A stretch of DNA of 64,000 nucleotides, taken from contig MNCI01002834.1 in NCBI GenBank assembly GCA_015680685.1, forward strand, positions 2,837 through 66,836, given 5' to 3'. The translations under genes and the position numbers were made by a program. This DNA comes from Gnetum montanum. Its lineage: Eukaryota; Streptophyta; Gnetopsida; Gnetales; Gnetaceae. The notes beneath the pieces are model-generated. The model had not been told where the DNA came from. It made no database searches and saw only the letters and a list, made by a program, of their open reading frames with translations. Positions 12,451 through 23,801 of this stretch are shown in pieces; positions within the stretch are counted from its first letter, which is position 1; every line of letters begins with the position of its first letter.

Positions 12451-12633
12451 CCTATAGCAACGCAACCTATCCAAAGTCTTTAACAACTCTACTTATGCTT
12501 TGCATAAATAAAGACATAAAACTAAAAAAAATAAATAAAATTTAAAATCATATAGAAAATTTTATAATTAATCTTGCCAACATTCATATGGCCATTGTTC
12601 AATTTCATGAATAAAATCATGCATAAATCATAA
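12451..12633. other. AT-rich spacer downstream of the antisense gene
   Basis: AT-rich sequence between the tandem repeats and the stop codon of the antisense gene. It would hold that gene's 3' untranslated region and polyadenylation signals. AATAAA-like strings are present on the minus strand but are not diagnostic in such AT-rich DNA. Confidence 0.5.
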
Positions 12634-15600
12634 TTACGCGTCCCCCCTGGCACCACTGTCACCCATATCCCTTAGGTTCACCTCTAAGCCTAACAAATCA
12701 TCCTCAAGTGGGCCGTCCCTTTTAGAGGGTATTCCTTCATGAGGAATGTCGTCTTCACGGGGTCCTTGCACTAATACTAGCTCCATAGGAGGATGGTCTA
12801 CATTATTACGCACTTCTTCCTCTACTTGCTCCTCATCTTGTCCGCCTTCTTCATCCACTCCTTGTACCTATATACAGTAAATACATAAAGAAAAGCCATG
12901 ATAGGATAAATCAAAAAATTTAAATTCAATAACATTCAAACGTACTCGCAATGGTCCTGCATCCGTAGCAAAGGGGAGCTGATCTAAACCGACCCATAGG
13001 CACTGCATAATTTCATCCTCAGTTAATTCAGATCAAACTCCATTTCCCAGATCAGTTCCAGCCTTCACCTTCCCTTTCTCCACACTAGTCCATTGGGGCA
13101 ATTTAGGGAAGAAAGTAGGGACTGTGGTCTCGTCCCCGGGAAGAGTAATTTCTCTTTCCGGGGATGCGCTTACCGTCACCTGCTCCTGGAACTTCTCGAA
13201 CGCCTTGGATGAGCCAATGACATCGAGGAACACCTGCAAGGATTGAGCTTCAATGGTAGAATCTCGATAGTGCTGANCTGACCATGGTCCAATAGCGAGC
13301 GTAATCAATAACAGCTGTATGCCAGTCCTCTTCATCTGTTCCTCGCGCCTGCAGGAATTCACAGCGTGATTTTAATTCTCCAACCTCTTTGGCGAAAGAC
13401 ACCTTTTTCTTCTCTGACCTCTGCAGCTTCTTCTAGAGGTCTTCATTGACGTTTTGACTCTCCACAAGGAGCGGGTCGAGCGTAACGCACATTTATGCAT
13501 TTCCTCATAAATGTTGCATGGCACGAATGCCCTGTCTGACGAAGGCTCCATTGTGTCCAAGTCAATGGGCTCTGTAGGGTCCCATCGAAGGCGAGCTCCT
13601 GATAACAAACATTATCAAACCTAAATAAAACATTATAACTTTATAATCAAATAAACCTACTATAGCTGTAATATACCAGCTCCAGGATCGACGCACTCGA
13701 GGCGCTCGATCATATCGTTGACAACGCCTTCCATGAAGGCAAACTTGTCAGGAAATTCGCTCCACGCTCTACTTACAACGGCGGACGTGGATGCATCTTG
13801 TTCATCTGTAGCGTAATTAAGTTAAAATTTCCAGTTATTAACAGAATTCCTTAAAAAATTCTAATACACTGATTACCTCTGCCTATTACAGTGGGGAGTG
13901 CATCAACATTTTCCGCCTCCTCTCTCTCCTCACACACAAGGGTCTGTGCGTCACTTATTCTAATGGCTGAGGCCTCTTCTTCCAAAACTAGGGCCCCTTC
14001 CCCACTCCGTAATACAACTGCCCCTATTTCAGGGGTCAACTGCTCCGTAGGTCTCATTGTTCATGTCACATAGCACATTTAAACAATTCAGAATACCCTG
14101 AATAAAGTTGCATAATACAATAATTGCCATAACTTTCACTACATCTTTACACTTACCAGGCGGAGGTTTACTCCGCTGAACTCTAACTTGCACAGTTCTG
14201 CCCGTGCCACTTGTTGGTTCCACAGGGGCCTCGGTTAAGCGAGGCCTTTTATGCTGAGCCGAGGTGTCTACAATCTTTACCGCCAGGCGTTTCCCTCGTG
14301 AAGCATCGCCGATGTAAGTGGGAACCACCCCACCTATGCTGTCAAGGCCCCGTACTCGAGGCGTCGCCAAATCCCTTGTTGTTATAGACAGAGACTCCCC
14401 AATCCCCTCTGGAGAATCGTGTCCTCGGGTAGTGCAAAAAATATGGGAAATCCAAGGTTTGCATAGCTGGTCTTGGTCTTGCTGCACCAAGACCCCATTG
14501 CTTTGGACAACCAAAAATTCGGCAAAACGCCGGAGGCAAGCTATGAAGAAGGCGAAATGCACACTGAAACGAGACTCAAGCTTTTGGCAGAGCCTGATCA
14601 TTTTAGTGCGTAACCCCTCGATGAAATAGCTTGCCCAGTCGAACTGGGTCCCCTCCTCCATAACCTCCCGCATGATACGGGCCTGTTCTATGGTAAAGAA
14701 CCTCCCCTGTGAGAGTGTTTTGGGGAAAGATCGGGCCCAGAAGAGGGGATAGATAGTCTTGGCGACCTCTAATTTAATCTTTTCACAATGGATCCCCTTT
14801 GTTTTCTTCTTGGTCCCTAGCCACTCCTTCAGCTCTTCCTGACATTTGACGCTCCTCCTCGACTTTTCCTCTATGGGAAGACTATCAGAGGAGACGTCGA
14901 AGAGGTCAGTGAACAGCTGAGCGTCAATATCAAGATTTACACGCAACGCTCAGCTCCCTCACTGAAGAAGTTAACCAGAGTTAACATTTCGCTGGCAGGG
15001 ACATCAGGTGTTACAACCCAAAATAAATGCATAAGCCTCTTCCCGCAGCTTGGTGCAACTGGGGCTGTCGCGTGGCCGAGCCAGCGTTGTGCCTCTTTTA
15101 TGTCGCCATAACGGAAGAGGAGGGTATTCTCCTCGTGGCCAGAAATTGTGATGGTAATCTCCTAGGATTCCCTGACTGATAATGCAAGGCACATGTCAAA
15201 GTAGCGAAAACATTATTACGCAACATTTCAAAAAATAAAACAAAAACAATATAATATGCTGTAACTAATAACAACAACGAAACCTTACCAGGTCCAAATG
15301 GCAAAGGAAATGGAGGAACTTTCCTCTGCACATCCGCGAGGGTAAGGGGTGGGTTCAAAGTCCATTCTTCATGTAACCACCCGAGATTTTGATAATTCTT
15401 GAAGGAATCAGCATAACGGGTAGGATACTCATGAATGTCGAAGGCCATCTGCCCCATTACACCGGCGCGTACGTTTCTAGTGGAGGTAAACTCCTTTATC
15501 GTTGTTTTGGTCCAGGTCAATGTGTCATTATTGCCTACTAACCCATTATCATTGATGAAAAACCTGTATCACAAAACACGTTATTATCTTACGCTTTACA

Positions 15601-16519
15601 AGTTTAGACATTAGAAACATAATGACAATACCACCAATAAAACAACTTACCCGCCCGAATAATAAACTGTGCCTGGTGGGTTCTGAAAGTAGGTCGAGAC
15701 ATGATGAGCCACGAGGAAATTATTGTACACATGGTAGCAGCTAAACCTGGCCATTTCCCAAATCCAACTCAAGCACCTCAACCCTTTGGCGCTAAGTTCG
15801 CGGTCTTGGGGACGACCCGTATCGATAGGCCCGTCTGTCAAGAAAGCCAGGATGCCCTGCGTAGAACCCACTAACAGATGTTCCAAAATAGCACCAGCCA
15901 CATCCCCTGATAGATGCGACCACATAATAATACTGTATTTACACAGAAAAAAACTATAGAAACTCTAGCACACCCTTTCGGAACCATATAGCCCTCCCCT
16001 GCAACCGAGTCTGAGGGGGAGGAACATTGGGTACGATCGAGTTTATACAACATAAAACCCCGACTATGTCCAAGATGATTAGGATGGGTTTCAACATGAT
16101 ACTGTACAAAACAAATAAACACATTATCATCTAGATTCCTATTGCATGCTTAAAATATAGAAAATTTACAAAATTGCGCTCTCACCATACAGCCGAAATT
16201 GCCTAAACCCTTGTAACAGTACAAGGTTTGTCCCAGACAATGGCGATAGATGCAATATTGTTGTATAAACCCTCATTTTAACGTGAGGTCCATAGCCTAA
16301 AACTCTAATTTACGCAGAATGACACAAAAAGAATAAACACAAACAAACAAAAAAAAAGCATATCACAGAAAGCAACACAAATAAGCCAGGGATGGCCTAC
16401 CTATTCAGGGGAGTGACATCCCTCACTTCAACCAAAGCCTGCGAAGCACGCTGCAGGCTCCCTTGTACTTCGTCGATCTTTGCCAATTTGGTGTTCTTCC
16501 CTCTTACTTTCGATGCCAT
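12634..16519 (-). pseudogene. Antisense multi-exon gene of element A (unknown function)
   Basis: Minus-strand gene between protease and RT, homologous to 41941-46247 in element D. Exons by GT-AG sites: 16519-16401 (ATG, starts MASKVRGKNTKLAKIDEVQG), 16101-15651, 15563-15289, 15175-14157, about 14030-13860 (acidic), 13813-13682, about 13600-12946 (coiled-coil-like; contains N at 13277), and 12867-12634 (acidic, ends GDSGARGDA then TAA). Splicing exon 1 to 2 in phase 2 gives ILIILDIVGVL and AIWFRKGVLEFL, matching FLLVVELVGVL and GVWFRVGACEFL of D. Exon 4 holds the best-conserved block (IYPLFWARSFPKTLSQGRFF, then FAFFIACLRRFAEFLVV). Stops and frameshifts in exons 2 and 4 mean this copy is broken. 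I do not recognise the family. It could be a captured host gene or an extra ORF of the kind described in other Tat elements. Confidence 0.8.
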
Positions 16520-16669
16520 TGTTGTAGTCCTGAACACCTTCACACCTTCACGCCTTCACGCCTTCACAAATAACGCGCTGTAATCTTTTGCTCTTTCTCC
16601 TTCTCTCTGTAACAGTTGAGAATTCAAATTCGCGATAGCCAATAGCCTGTTTTCAATAAGAACTGTCTA

Positions 16670-16678
16670 CTTATATGT
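16670..16678 (-). promoter_or_regulatory. Possible TATA box of the element A antisense gene
   Basis: ACATATAAG on the minus strand lies about 150 nt before the exon 1 ATG. The stretch in between lacks upstream ATGs and carries a 9-10 bp repeat (GTGAAGGCG, 16530-16565). This would be a promoter separate from the LTR. The match alone is weak; the D copy has a better box at an equivalent place. Confidence 0.4.
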
Positions 16679-16989
16679 AAAATTAACTAACTTGATGCCT
16701 GATTTCAGCGAGACTTGCCCAAATGCTGGTGTTAGTATGAGCTGGAACCCAAAAATCAAGGCATTAATTACAACAGATATCGCATGCATTACGGTCCAAA
16801 ACGACCTTAAACTAATGCATCTTATCTCCTCGTAATCAGGTCCCATTAATTATAGGCTGTTCACTGAATTTAAAATTCAGTTAGCTTCTTACGCTTAGTA
16901 ATGTCACATCACATCCTTTTAGACTAAACCAAGTGTTATTCGTTAAATACTTATCACATCCAACTTAGCATCTTTCTGATTACTTTCAT

Positions 16990-17006
16990 ATTTGACAATT
17001 TTGCAG
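16990..17006 (+). promoter_or_regulatory. Candidate sense-strand splice acceptor before element A RT
   Basis: A pyrimidine-rich run ending TTTTGCAG lies 13 nt before the ATG of the RT frame (17019). B (TTTTAATTAGCAG) and D (TTTATTGGTAG) have AG-ending tracts at the same place. Ogre elements join protease to RT by splicing out such a spacer. I could not identify the matching donor. Confidence 0.4.
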
Positions 17007-17018
17007 GATAATTGGCAA

Positions 17019-18180
17019 ATGGACGAAACTTTATCTACACCCCTAGTTTTAACAGGCCCACACGGGGAAATTACTAGACAACTTAATCCCACATTAGTAG
17101 AAACTAACCTTGCCCTCGATGACACAACCATAGCCACATCGAAAACATCTCTAGACTAGCCAAAACAATCGACACACACGCTAGATCTGGAAGCTGGAGA
17201 TGTAACCGAAGACCTCCTCGATGAGGTCTCTATGGTTACGCATAGAGGTGAGACTAAAACTCTTAAGGTTAGTTCTTTACTAGACCAAAAGGCACATGAC
17301 GACATAAAACAGGTCCTCCAGAATAATATCAAGATGTTTGCATGGTCATATGAAGATATGCTGGGACTAGACCCAAGGTTAATACAACCCAACATAATTC
17401 TAGATCCCCATATCAAAGCAGTTAGACAAAAAGCACGAAAGATTAAGCCAAAAGTCGCACTAGTAGTACGTGATGAAATCACTAAACTGTATTAGGCTGG
17501 TTTTATTCGCGTGGTCGATTACTCAGACTGGGTATCCAACATTGTAGTTGTTCCCAAAAAGACCAGAGGGATACGCATCTGCATAGACTTTCGAGACTTG
17601 AACAAAGCTACAATTAAGGATAATTTCCCATTACCGAGTATCGATCAATTGGTGGATACAACCGCTGGGCATGCGCTTTTATCCTTCATGGATGGCTTCT
17701 CAGGCTATAATCAAATACGCATCAACCCAGAACACCAGATGACAACGACATTCATGATACCCTGGGGGACCTTTTGTTACACTATGATGCCTTTTGGGTT
17801 AAAAAATGTTGGAGCTACGTATCAACGAGCCATGATGTACATCTTTAGCGATTACCTCCTAGGGAGACTGAATGATTATGTTGACGATATAGCTGTTAAG
17901 TCTATAAAGTCAGAGGATCATTCAGAGGATATGGAGTTAGTCCTTAAAAGATGTTCTAAATAAGACCTCCGGCTCAACCCAAAGAAGTGCATGTTCGGAG
18001 TCAAAACCAGATGCATGCTAGGGTTTGTGGTATCGGAAATTGGTATACGAGTAGATCCTGACAAGGTCAAGGCTATTGTTGAATTGACCCCACTACAAAT
18101 CTCAAGCAATTACGAAGATTTTAGGGGAGGCTACAGTTTATCAGGCGGTTCATCGTGAGATTAACCGATAAATTACACCC
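17019..18180 (+). pseudogene. Element A reverse transcriptase
   Basis: ATG at 17019 (MDETLSTPLVLTGPHGEI), same relative start as in B and D. TAG at 17157 and 17493, the latter in KLY-stop-AGFI where B and D have KLYQAGFI. RT blocks in order: WVSNIVVVPKK, RICIDFRDLNKATIKDNFPL, LLSFMDGFSGYNQIRINPE, FCYTMMPFGLKNVGATYQRA and the catalytic NDYVDDIAVKS. Another TAG near 17961 and a frameshift near 18080 end the clean frame. The pattern is that of the Tat lineage of Ty3/gypsy. It would copy the RNA genome into DNA. Confidence 0.92.
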
Positions 18181-18249
18181 TATGCAACATTTGCTTAAAA
18201 AGGGGGTTAATTTCGAATGGAGAGATGATTGTCAATGTGAGTTGACAGC

Positions 18250-18687
18250 TTGAAGCAGGAACTTCAACGCTTGCCAACAGTATTTCCACCACAAAGGGAT
18301 CAACCATTTTACATTTACCTCGCGACATCAGACATAGCCTTAGCAGCATTACTCTGTCAAAAGAGGGATGATGGGTCAGAAGTACCCATCTACTACTTGA
18401 GTCATGCTCTATGTGCATATGAAACGAGGTACAACGAAGTAGAGCGTAATTACTTAGCGTTAGTATTTACGCTCAAGAAATGCAGATATTATCTCTTCCG
18501 TAGCCAGGTCAACATTATCTGCAAAAATAACATCCTTAGAGCCATTACATATAATCTATACGAAAGTAGTAAAATAGCTCGTTGGAAAGCTATCATGGCA
18601 GAATTCGATCTGCATTACATTGGTCAATCTTCTACAAAAGGCCAAGTGATAGCTGACCAATTAATAACATCGCCTATTGACAGTTAG
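18250..18687 (+). pseudogene. Element A RNase H (first, Ty3/gypsy type)
   Basis: Frame with QPFYIYLATSDIALAALLCQ, VPIYYLSHALCAYETRYNEV, ERNYLALVFTLKKCRYYLFR and KIARWKAIMAEFDLHYIGQS, the usual gypsy RNase H and connector that degrade RNA in RNA-DNA hybrids. The catalytic Asp that usually starts the domain (LATSD or similar) and the Glu of YNEVE are visible. A frameshift separates it from RT. Confidence 0.88.
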
Positions 18688-19308
18688 GCAACCATAGAGC
18701 CTAAATTTCTAGATGAGCATGTACATAGCCTACGCCTTATCCTAATAGGCCCCGAAGCAACGTTATATTTCAAAGGAGCTTCAACCGTTAGAGGAGGTAG
18801 TGCTGCCACAGTCATTACGCTATCACCTGAGGATGTGCGTCTTCACGCTTACTGCTTGACCTTTCCTTGTACGAACAATGTGGCAGAGTACGAGGGGCTC
18901 CTTAGGGGATTGTTAACGGCCAGAGAGCTTGATGTTCGCCACTTGGCAATTAGGGGCGATTCGATGCTTGTTATAAATCAAATCACAAGAGTCTACGCCT
19001 GCAAGGCTGCACATTTACAGCCCTACTGCGATATGGCTAAAGATCTTCTGAAGCGGTTCACAACCATTGATGCCCAACACGTGCCACAAAATGATAACAC
19101 ACTGGCCAATGCACTAGCTACATTAGCTTTAAACATGCCATCACACCTGCTTGACACTTGTCCTACATTAATAACAGATTGTACAAGTCCTATCATTCAG
19201 GCGCTGCAAATATCTTCACTGTGTGAGGATAGCACGCTAGAGTGGTATGAAAACATTAAAACCTACCTCTTGCATGGCGAACCACCGCACGAGTTAACAC
19301 GCACGTAA
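18688..19308 (+). pseudogene. Element A second, archaeal-type RNase H
   Basis: After a TAG at 18685 the frame resumes with LYFKGASTVRGGSAATVITL, then CTNNVAEYEGLLRGLLTARE, AIRGDSMLVINQITRVYACK and NDNTLANALATLAL. These are the motifs of the additional archaeal-like RNase H that marks Tat-lineage elements. In the first motif Asp is replaced by Lys (FKGA against LDGA in D), so a catalytic residue is lost. The end (19308) lies just before integrase. Confidence 0.85.
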
Positions 19309-20450
19309 AAATATGTAATCCACAAGCGAGCTAGGCAGTGTGTCATCATAGGAGATAGTACTCTTTGTAGACGCTCTTTTGATGGAGTGATGCGTACGTG
19401 CGTTAACAAAGACCAACCATAACGTATAGTTGGCGAGGTTCATGAGGGATTATGCAGAGAACACGTGGCATCACGAGCCATGGCTTCTAAAATCTATCAC
19501 TTAGGATATTATTGGTCATACATGGAAAAACATTGTCTTACAAAGGTTAAAACATGTGACACGTGTCAGCGTTATGCAAACCTTATACATGTGTCGCCTA
19601 TAGAATTACACATGACTCAGATAACATGGCCCTTTCAACGATGGGGACTAGAAATTATAGGGCCTATCACACCAAAATCTTCCGTAGGTCATAGCTTCAT
19701 AATCACTGCTACTGAGTATTTCGCGAAGTGGATAGAAGCCATTCCTTTGCGGAAGATCACGTCTCAATAGATCTGTCATTTCATTCTAGATAACATTGTA
19801 ACCAGATTTGGTCTCTCGATAACTATCGTGACCGATAATGGTCCACAATTTAGGAGTACGGAAACCAAATCTTTCTGTGACAGTATTGGCATCAAACAAT
19901 CTTTTTCCTCGTCCTATTACCCACAAGTGAATGGTCAAGCCGAAGCAATGAACAAAGTCATTATCAACCTGCTCAAGAAAATGCTCGACAGCTATAAGAG
20001 ATGGTGGAATGAAAAGATCCTCTATGTGCTATGGGTGTATCGCACTACATGTAGGATGGCTATAGAAAGTACACCCTATATCCTAGTCTATGGATCTAAG
20101 GCAGTGATAGCCCTCGAATTACAAGTTCCTTCTTTGAGAATGGTCGTCTCCACGATTATAAATGAGGCTTAACACACCGAGTCTCGGATCATGGATTTGG
20201 ATTCAGTAGAAGAGAACCGAATACAGATGCTTGATACAATTGAAAAGTATCAAGATAAGCAGAGGTAGAAGCACTACCATAATCTTCAACAACGTCCGAT
20301 CAAGAAGGAAGATTTGGTTCTCAAGGCCATTCGCAAACCAGTAGGTAAGTTCTTTGCAAACTGTGAGGTCCCTTTCTTGGTAACTGATGTGTATGGTAAC
20401 AGAGCATTCAAGCTAGCAGATATAATGGCAACGAGTTATCGAATCCTGTG
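19309..20450 (+). pseudogene. Element A integrase
   Basis: The zinc-binding end reads VHEGLCREH, then KTCDTCQRYANLIH (H-H-C-C). The core has FQRWGLEIIGPITPKS, where the first catalytic Asp is Glu, then IVTDNGPQF (second Asp intact) and NGQAEAMNKVIINLLKKML (catalytic Glu intact). The C-terminal part (KKEDLVLKA, FFANCEVPFLVTDVYGNRAF, KLAD) runs to about 20450, with TAG at 19768 and near 20265. It is the most complete integrase of the three related elements and would insert the DNA copy into the host genome. Confidence 0.88.
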
Positions 20451-20489
20451 AATCATATATATCTAAAGTGGTACTACATCTAGTTGCAT

Positions 20490-21010
20490 ATCTAGTGTTA
20501 ACATCAAGTATGGCAACAATCGTCCGCTATGATGCTAAACTGGCAACAATCGTCTGCTACGACGTAAAACTGACACTCTCTTCAGGCGTCCGCCACGGCA
20601 CTAAACTGGCACTGATCATCCGCCATGACGTAAAATTGGCAAGTTGCAACCGTCCACTACGATGTAAAACTGGTGGTGTTGTACAGGTTCGCCAAGACGA
20701 AAAACTGGTATTTTCTGCACGTGTCCGCCATGACACTAAACTGGCACCAGCTGTCCGCCATGACATAAAACTGGCACAGGTAAGTAGCCGTCTACTGAGA
20801 TGTGAAACTAGTGCAGATTTGTCCATGGGTCATGACATGAAACTGACACCCACAGCACGGTCTGTTAAGACCATAAATCAGCTCCACCACAGTCTGCTAT
20901 GACGTAAAACTAGCATTTCTCGGTCTGCCCAGACTTTAAACTGGGACCATGGTCTGCTGAGACTTAAAACTAGCAATGACAGTCTACCAGGACTTAAAAC
21001 TGGGAACTAC
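20490..21010 (+). repeat. Tandem repeats after element A integrase
   Basis: About a dozen degenerate units of roughly 35-45 bp with the core GTCCGCCATGACATAAAACT followed by GGCA. Equivalent arrays follow integrase in B (24260-24850) and D (50770-51100). The shared TAAACT core also resembles the 30-bp repeats near protease. Confidence 0.8.
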
Positions 21011-22160
21011 AGACAGCCAACGTATGAATCAAGCGAGCGTAATCATCTCTGTGAGGCTACAAAATGAATGGGATGGGATGTTGGGACAGTCCCAACATCG
21101 CTACCTCACAGGCATTCTGCTGATTCCTTGGATGTGCTGAAAGGCATACTATTGACCCCTCGGAGATACTATCAATGCACCCACTACAGCGGTGGCACCT
21201 CTAAGAGTTTAGTTTTGCCGACCGGAGCCCCAAAATAGTTCTCATCAACAACGACCTTGGGGATCTCTGTTCATCATCACTATCAGGCTCTGGCTTCACA
21301 GATTCACCTAGCTAGTTCTTTGCATAACCAGTTAGGTGCACTGAGTCTGATGTTCTTTGGTGATGATATGCTGGGCTGAGCATCAACATTGAAGACCTTG
21401 GCCCCTAGCTATGGTTCCTTGTCTATGGCACGCTCACTCTGTCTCGCCTCAAACGGTACTTGTTTCAACAACCTCTCCGGTGATTCGACCGAGCAATGGT
21501 GCCCTCTGTTTTCTTCTTTTTTTGCAGGTTACTTGCTACGGGGATGTCGTTCAAAGGTGCGTTCATCTAAGCGGTGAAGTACAGACAACCTTTTAAGATG
21601 GCCACTTAAGTTAGCCTGTCCACTCAGAAGTGCATCCCTGTGTTCCTCATAACCCCACCTCTAGCTCTTACTACCCTCCTTAGCCTTCCCATCTGTTTCT
21701 CTTACGAAAAATGTGAAATGCTTGCCGCATCTACATTACAATCAAGTCCATGAACCGGTGTAATACAACTCGCCTAGTGGACGCAAAAAAAAGGTGGGTC
21801 CACAAAATGGGTGAAACACATCTCACCCAGGCCATGCAGATGCAACGCAATTCATCTATGAAATCCCCTTCATCTACAATATGACGGCATAACTCCATGC
21901 AAACGCAATCGCAGGAGAAAGCCTAATTGCTTATGCGTGAGAAGGCTATACCCCCTCATTTGAGTCTTCCCTGAACCTCCTTCCTCTTACCTCTGTAAAA
22001 CTTTCCACCCATACCGTTTTATCTCCTGTTTCCCTCATTTCTGCACCTCTACGTTGACAAGATGATACTTAAGTCACTGTTGATGAGCGTTGTTGGTACT
22101 TTTACCCATCTGGTGTTTCGTATTCTTTGTCAACGTCTTTTGGGCAAGCCCTCTAATTGT
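21011..22160 (+). other. Element A 3' untranslated region
   Basis: About 1.15 kb between the tandem repeats and the polypurine tract. Only short shadow frames are present. A TTTTTTTGCAG tract near 21515-21526 resembles a splice acceptor, and D has a similar TTTGCAGGATG at about 51345. Confidence 0.6.
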
Positions 22161-22177
22161 CAACAAAGAGGGGCCAT
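22161..22177 (+). other. Element A polypurine tract
   Basis: CAACAAAGAGGGGCCAT directly precedes the TG of the 3' LTR and matches the tracts of B and D. Confidence 0.85.
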
Positions 22178-23796
22178 TGAAACACCATGGAAATTGCGAA
22201 TCAGTCTAAGGCGAAGATTCACGATATGGGCGAAAGTTCACGACAAAATTTCAGGAGATAGAAACAAGGCAAAGCAAGGTAAAGAGGTTCGCAGCATCAA
22301 GTCTCCAAGTTCCTTACAGATTTCAATCTTATTGTGTTTGCTTTCTCTATGCTACATTACGTAACATAGCATAGTTTCGCTTAGCGTAACTCTGCTTAGC
22401 ATAGCCTGATATCAGAAAGTAACTTACTTCGGTGGATTTGATGAAGATTAAGGCCTAAGCAGTGTGATATGCGACTTGTCATATATTCTGCTAAGTCTTT
22501 TGTCCAGAGCTGCGTTTATGCTCTGATTACGCAAAGCAGTGTAACGAGCTTCAAGAAAGTCAAAGTCAGAGTCCAAGGAACCGCAGCAGATTGACTTCTT
22601 TCTTTTTTGCAGATTGGTCGCTTTACGCACGATACGCTACGCAGCATAGACCAGCGTAATTTATTGTTAAGTTGACAAGTTTTTACACTCTATTATGCTT
22701 TGCGGCATAAGTGAGCATAAAAAAGCTTGAATCAACCACTCCCATGCTTCATTACGCTCTGCCATGCGACGCAGTGTAAACAAGTGTAATACAACATAAA
22801 GCCGGCTAAAATAGTACCCGATACGTGCTTTCCATCCACACGCACGATACGTTGATGAGCGTATTGTGCGTAGTGTGCATAAATGTGAAGCGGCTTCAGC
22901 GGAAGTGGTTGACAGCGTACCTTTCCCCTTTTTCCAAAAAATGTAACGCGACATAACCAGTTTCAACATAAAGTTGGCTAAGTCAATGGTATTTTGAAGG
23001 TTTGAGACATGTGTCATCAGGGTCGTGCCTTCTCCACATGTTGTCAAACTTATAAATACTTCAATTGGTGAAGAAAAGAAGGGCGGGCATCTTCAAATTT
23101 TTGGCAGTTATCACCTTTGAGTAGAGACAGGAGACATCTTTGAGCATTGGCAGCAGGAGCGATCACCCCTTTTGCCAAAAATACAGTTCTCCCCATTGGT
23201 GATCATTGGCAGTTTTGAGCAGAGACTACCAAAGGAAAAGGGAATAGATCAGAGATCGAGAGATCAACTGGTGCAGTTGGCAGGATCTATTGATCAGAAA
23301 CAGTTGATCGATAGACATCCAGGCTTGACCTTCCTTGCATCCCATCTTTGGCTTACGAGGTAGACCGAGCTTCATTCTGTACTCCTTGTTGAACAGTTTT
23401 CTTGTTATTTTGTGTATGCTTCGCACAAGATAAGCAAAGTTTTCCATTGGAACTTTGTATACAACATACTCAGTTTTCAGGTCAAAGCACAGATCTTGGA
23501 ATTGCTCATTTTTTTTTAAATCCGATCCTCCTTGTCACGTTGACGTTATTGTTGTTACAATTTATCTACATCGTTTTCTACTCCTTTTGCGATTCATCGA
23601 ATCAAATTGTTTCATGGAATATCTATAATACTCGTCAATTTACTGATTAAGTAAGTCCCTGTCTAATCGACAAGACCGTTCAAGGCACTGTGGATTCGTT
23701 TTCTCCAGCACGGCCCTCGCACGGATCCGTGGTCAAGACTGTGTACACGGATTTTTGTTTGGTATTTTCCAGCTACTGACATTTTCCGTCGTTACA
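22178..23796 (+). repeat. Element A 3' LTR (1619 bp)
   Basis: Same sequence as 6362-7981, from TGAAACACC to CGTTACA, preceded by the polypurine tract and followed by TGCAA. The TATA box is kept (near 23050). Confidence 0.95.
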
Positions 23797-23801
23797 TGCA
23801 A
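23797..23801. repeat. Target site duplication of element A, right copy (TGCAA)
   Basis: Identical to 6357-6361. Confidence 0.92.

Larger units (their letters stand above)
6362..23796 (+). mobile_element. Element A: 17.4-kb Tat-like Ty3/gypsy retrotransposon with an antisense gene
   Basis: The order is 5' LTR, primer-binding site, gag, protease, short tandem repeats, antisense multi-exon gene (minus strand), RT, RNase H, second RNase H, integrase, tandem repeats, polypurine tract, 3' LTR. The 5-bp duplication TGCAA is exact. A interrupts element B, so it is younger. Gag and pol contain stops that mostly look like CAG-to-TAG changes, plus a few frameshifts, so it cannot move by its own proteins. 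Much of its extra length compared with B is the spacer that carries the antisense gene. Confidence 0.95.

Noticed and set aside
12634-16519. Envelope-like gene (retrovirus-type)
   Set aside because: No signal peptide, transmembrane segment or fusion motif was seen; it is antisense and intron-bearing, unlike env genes.
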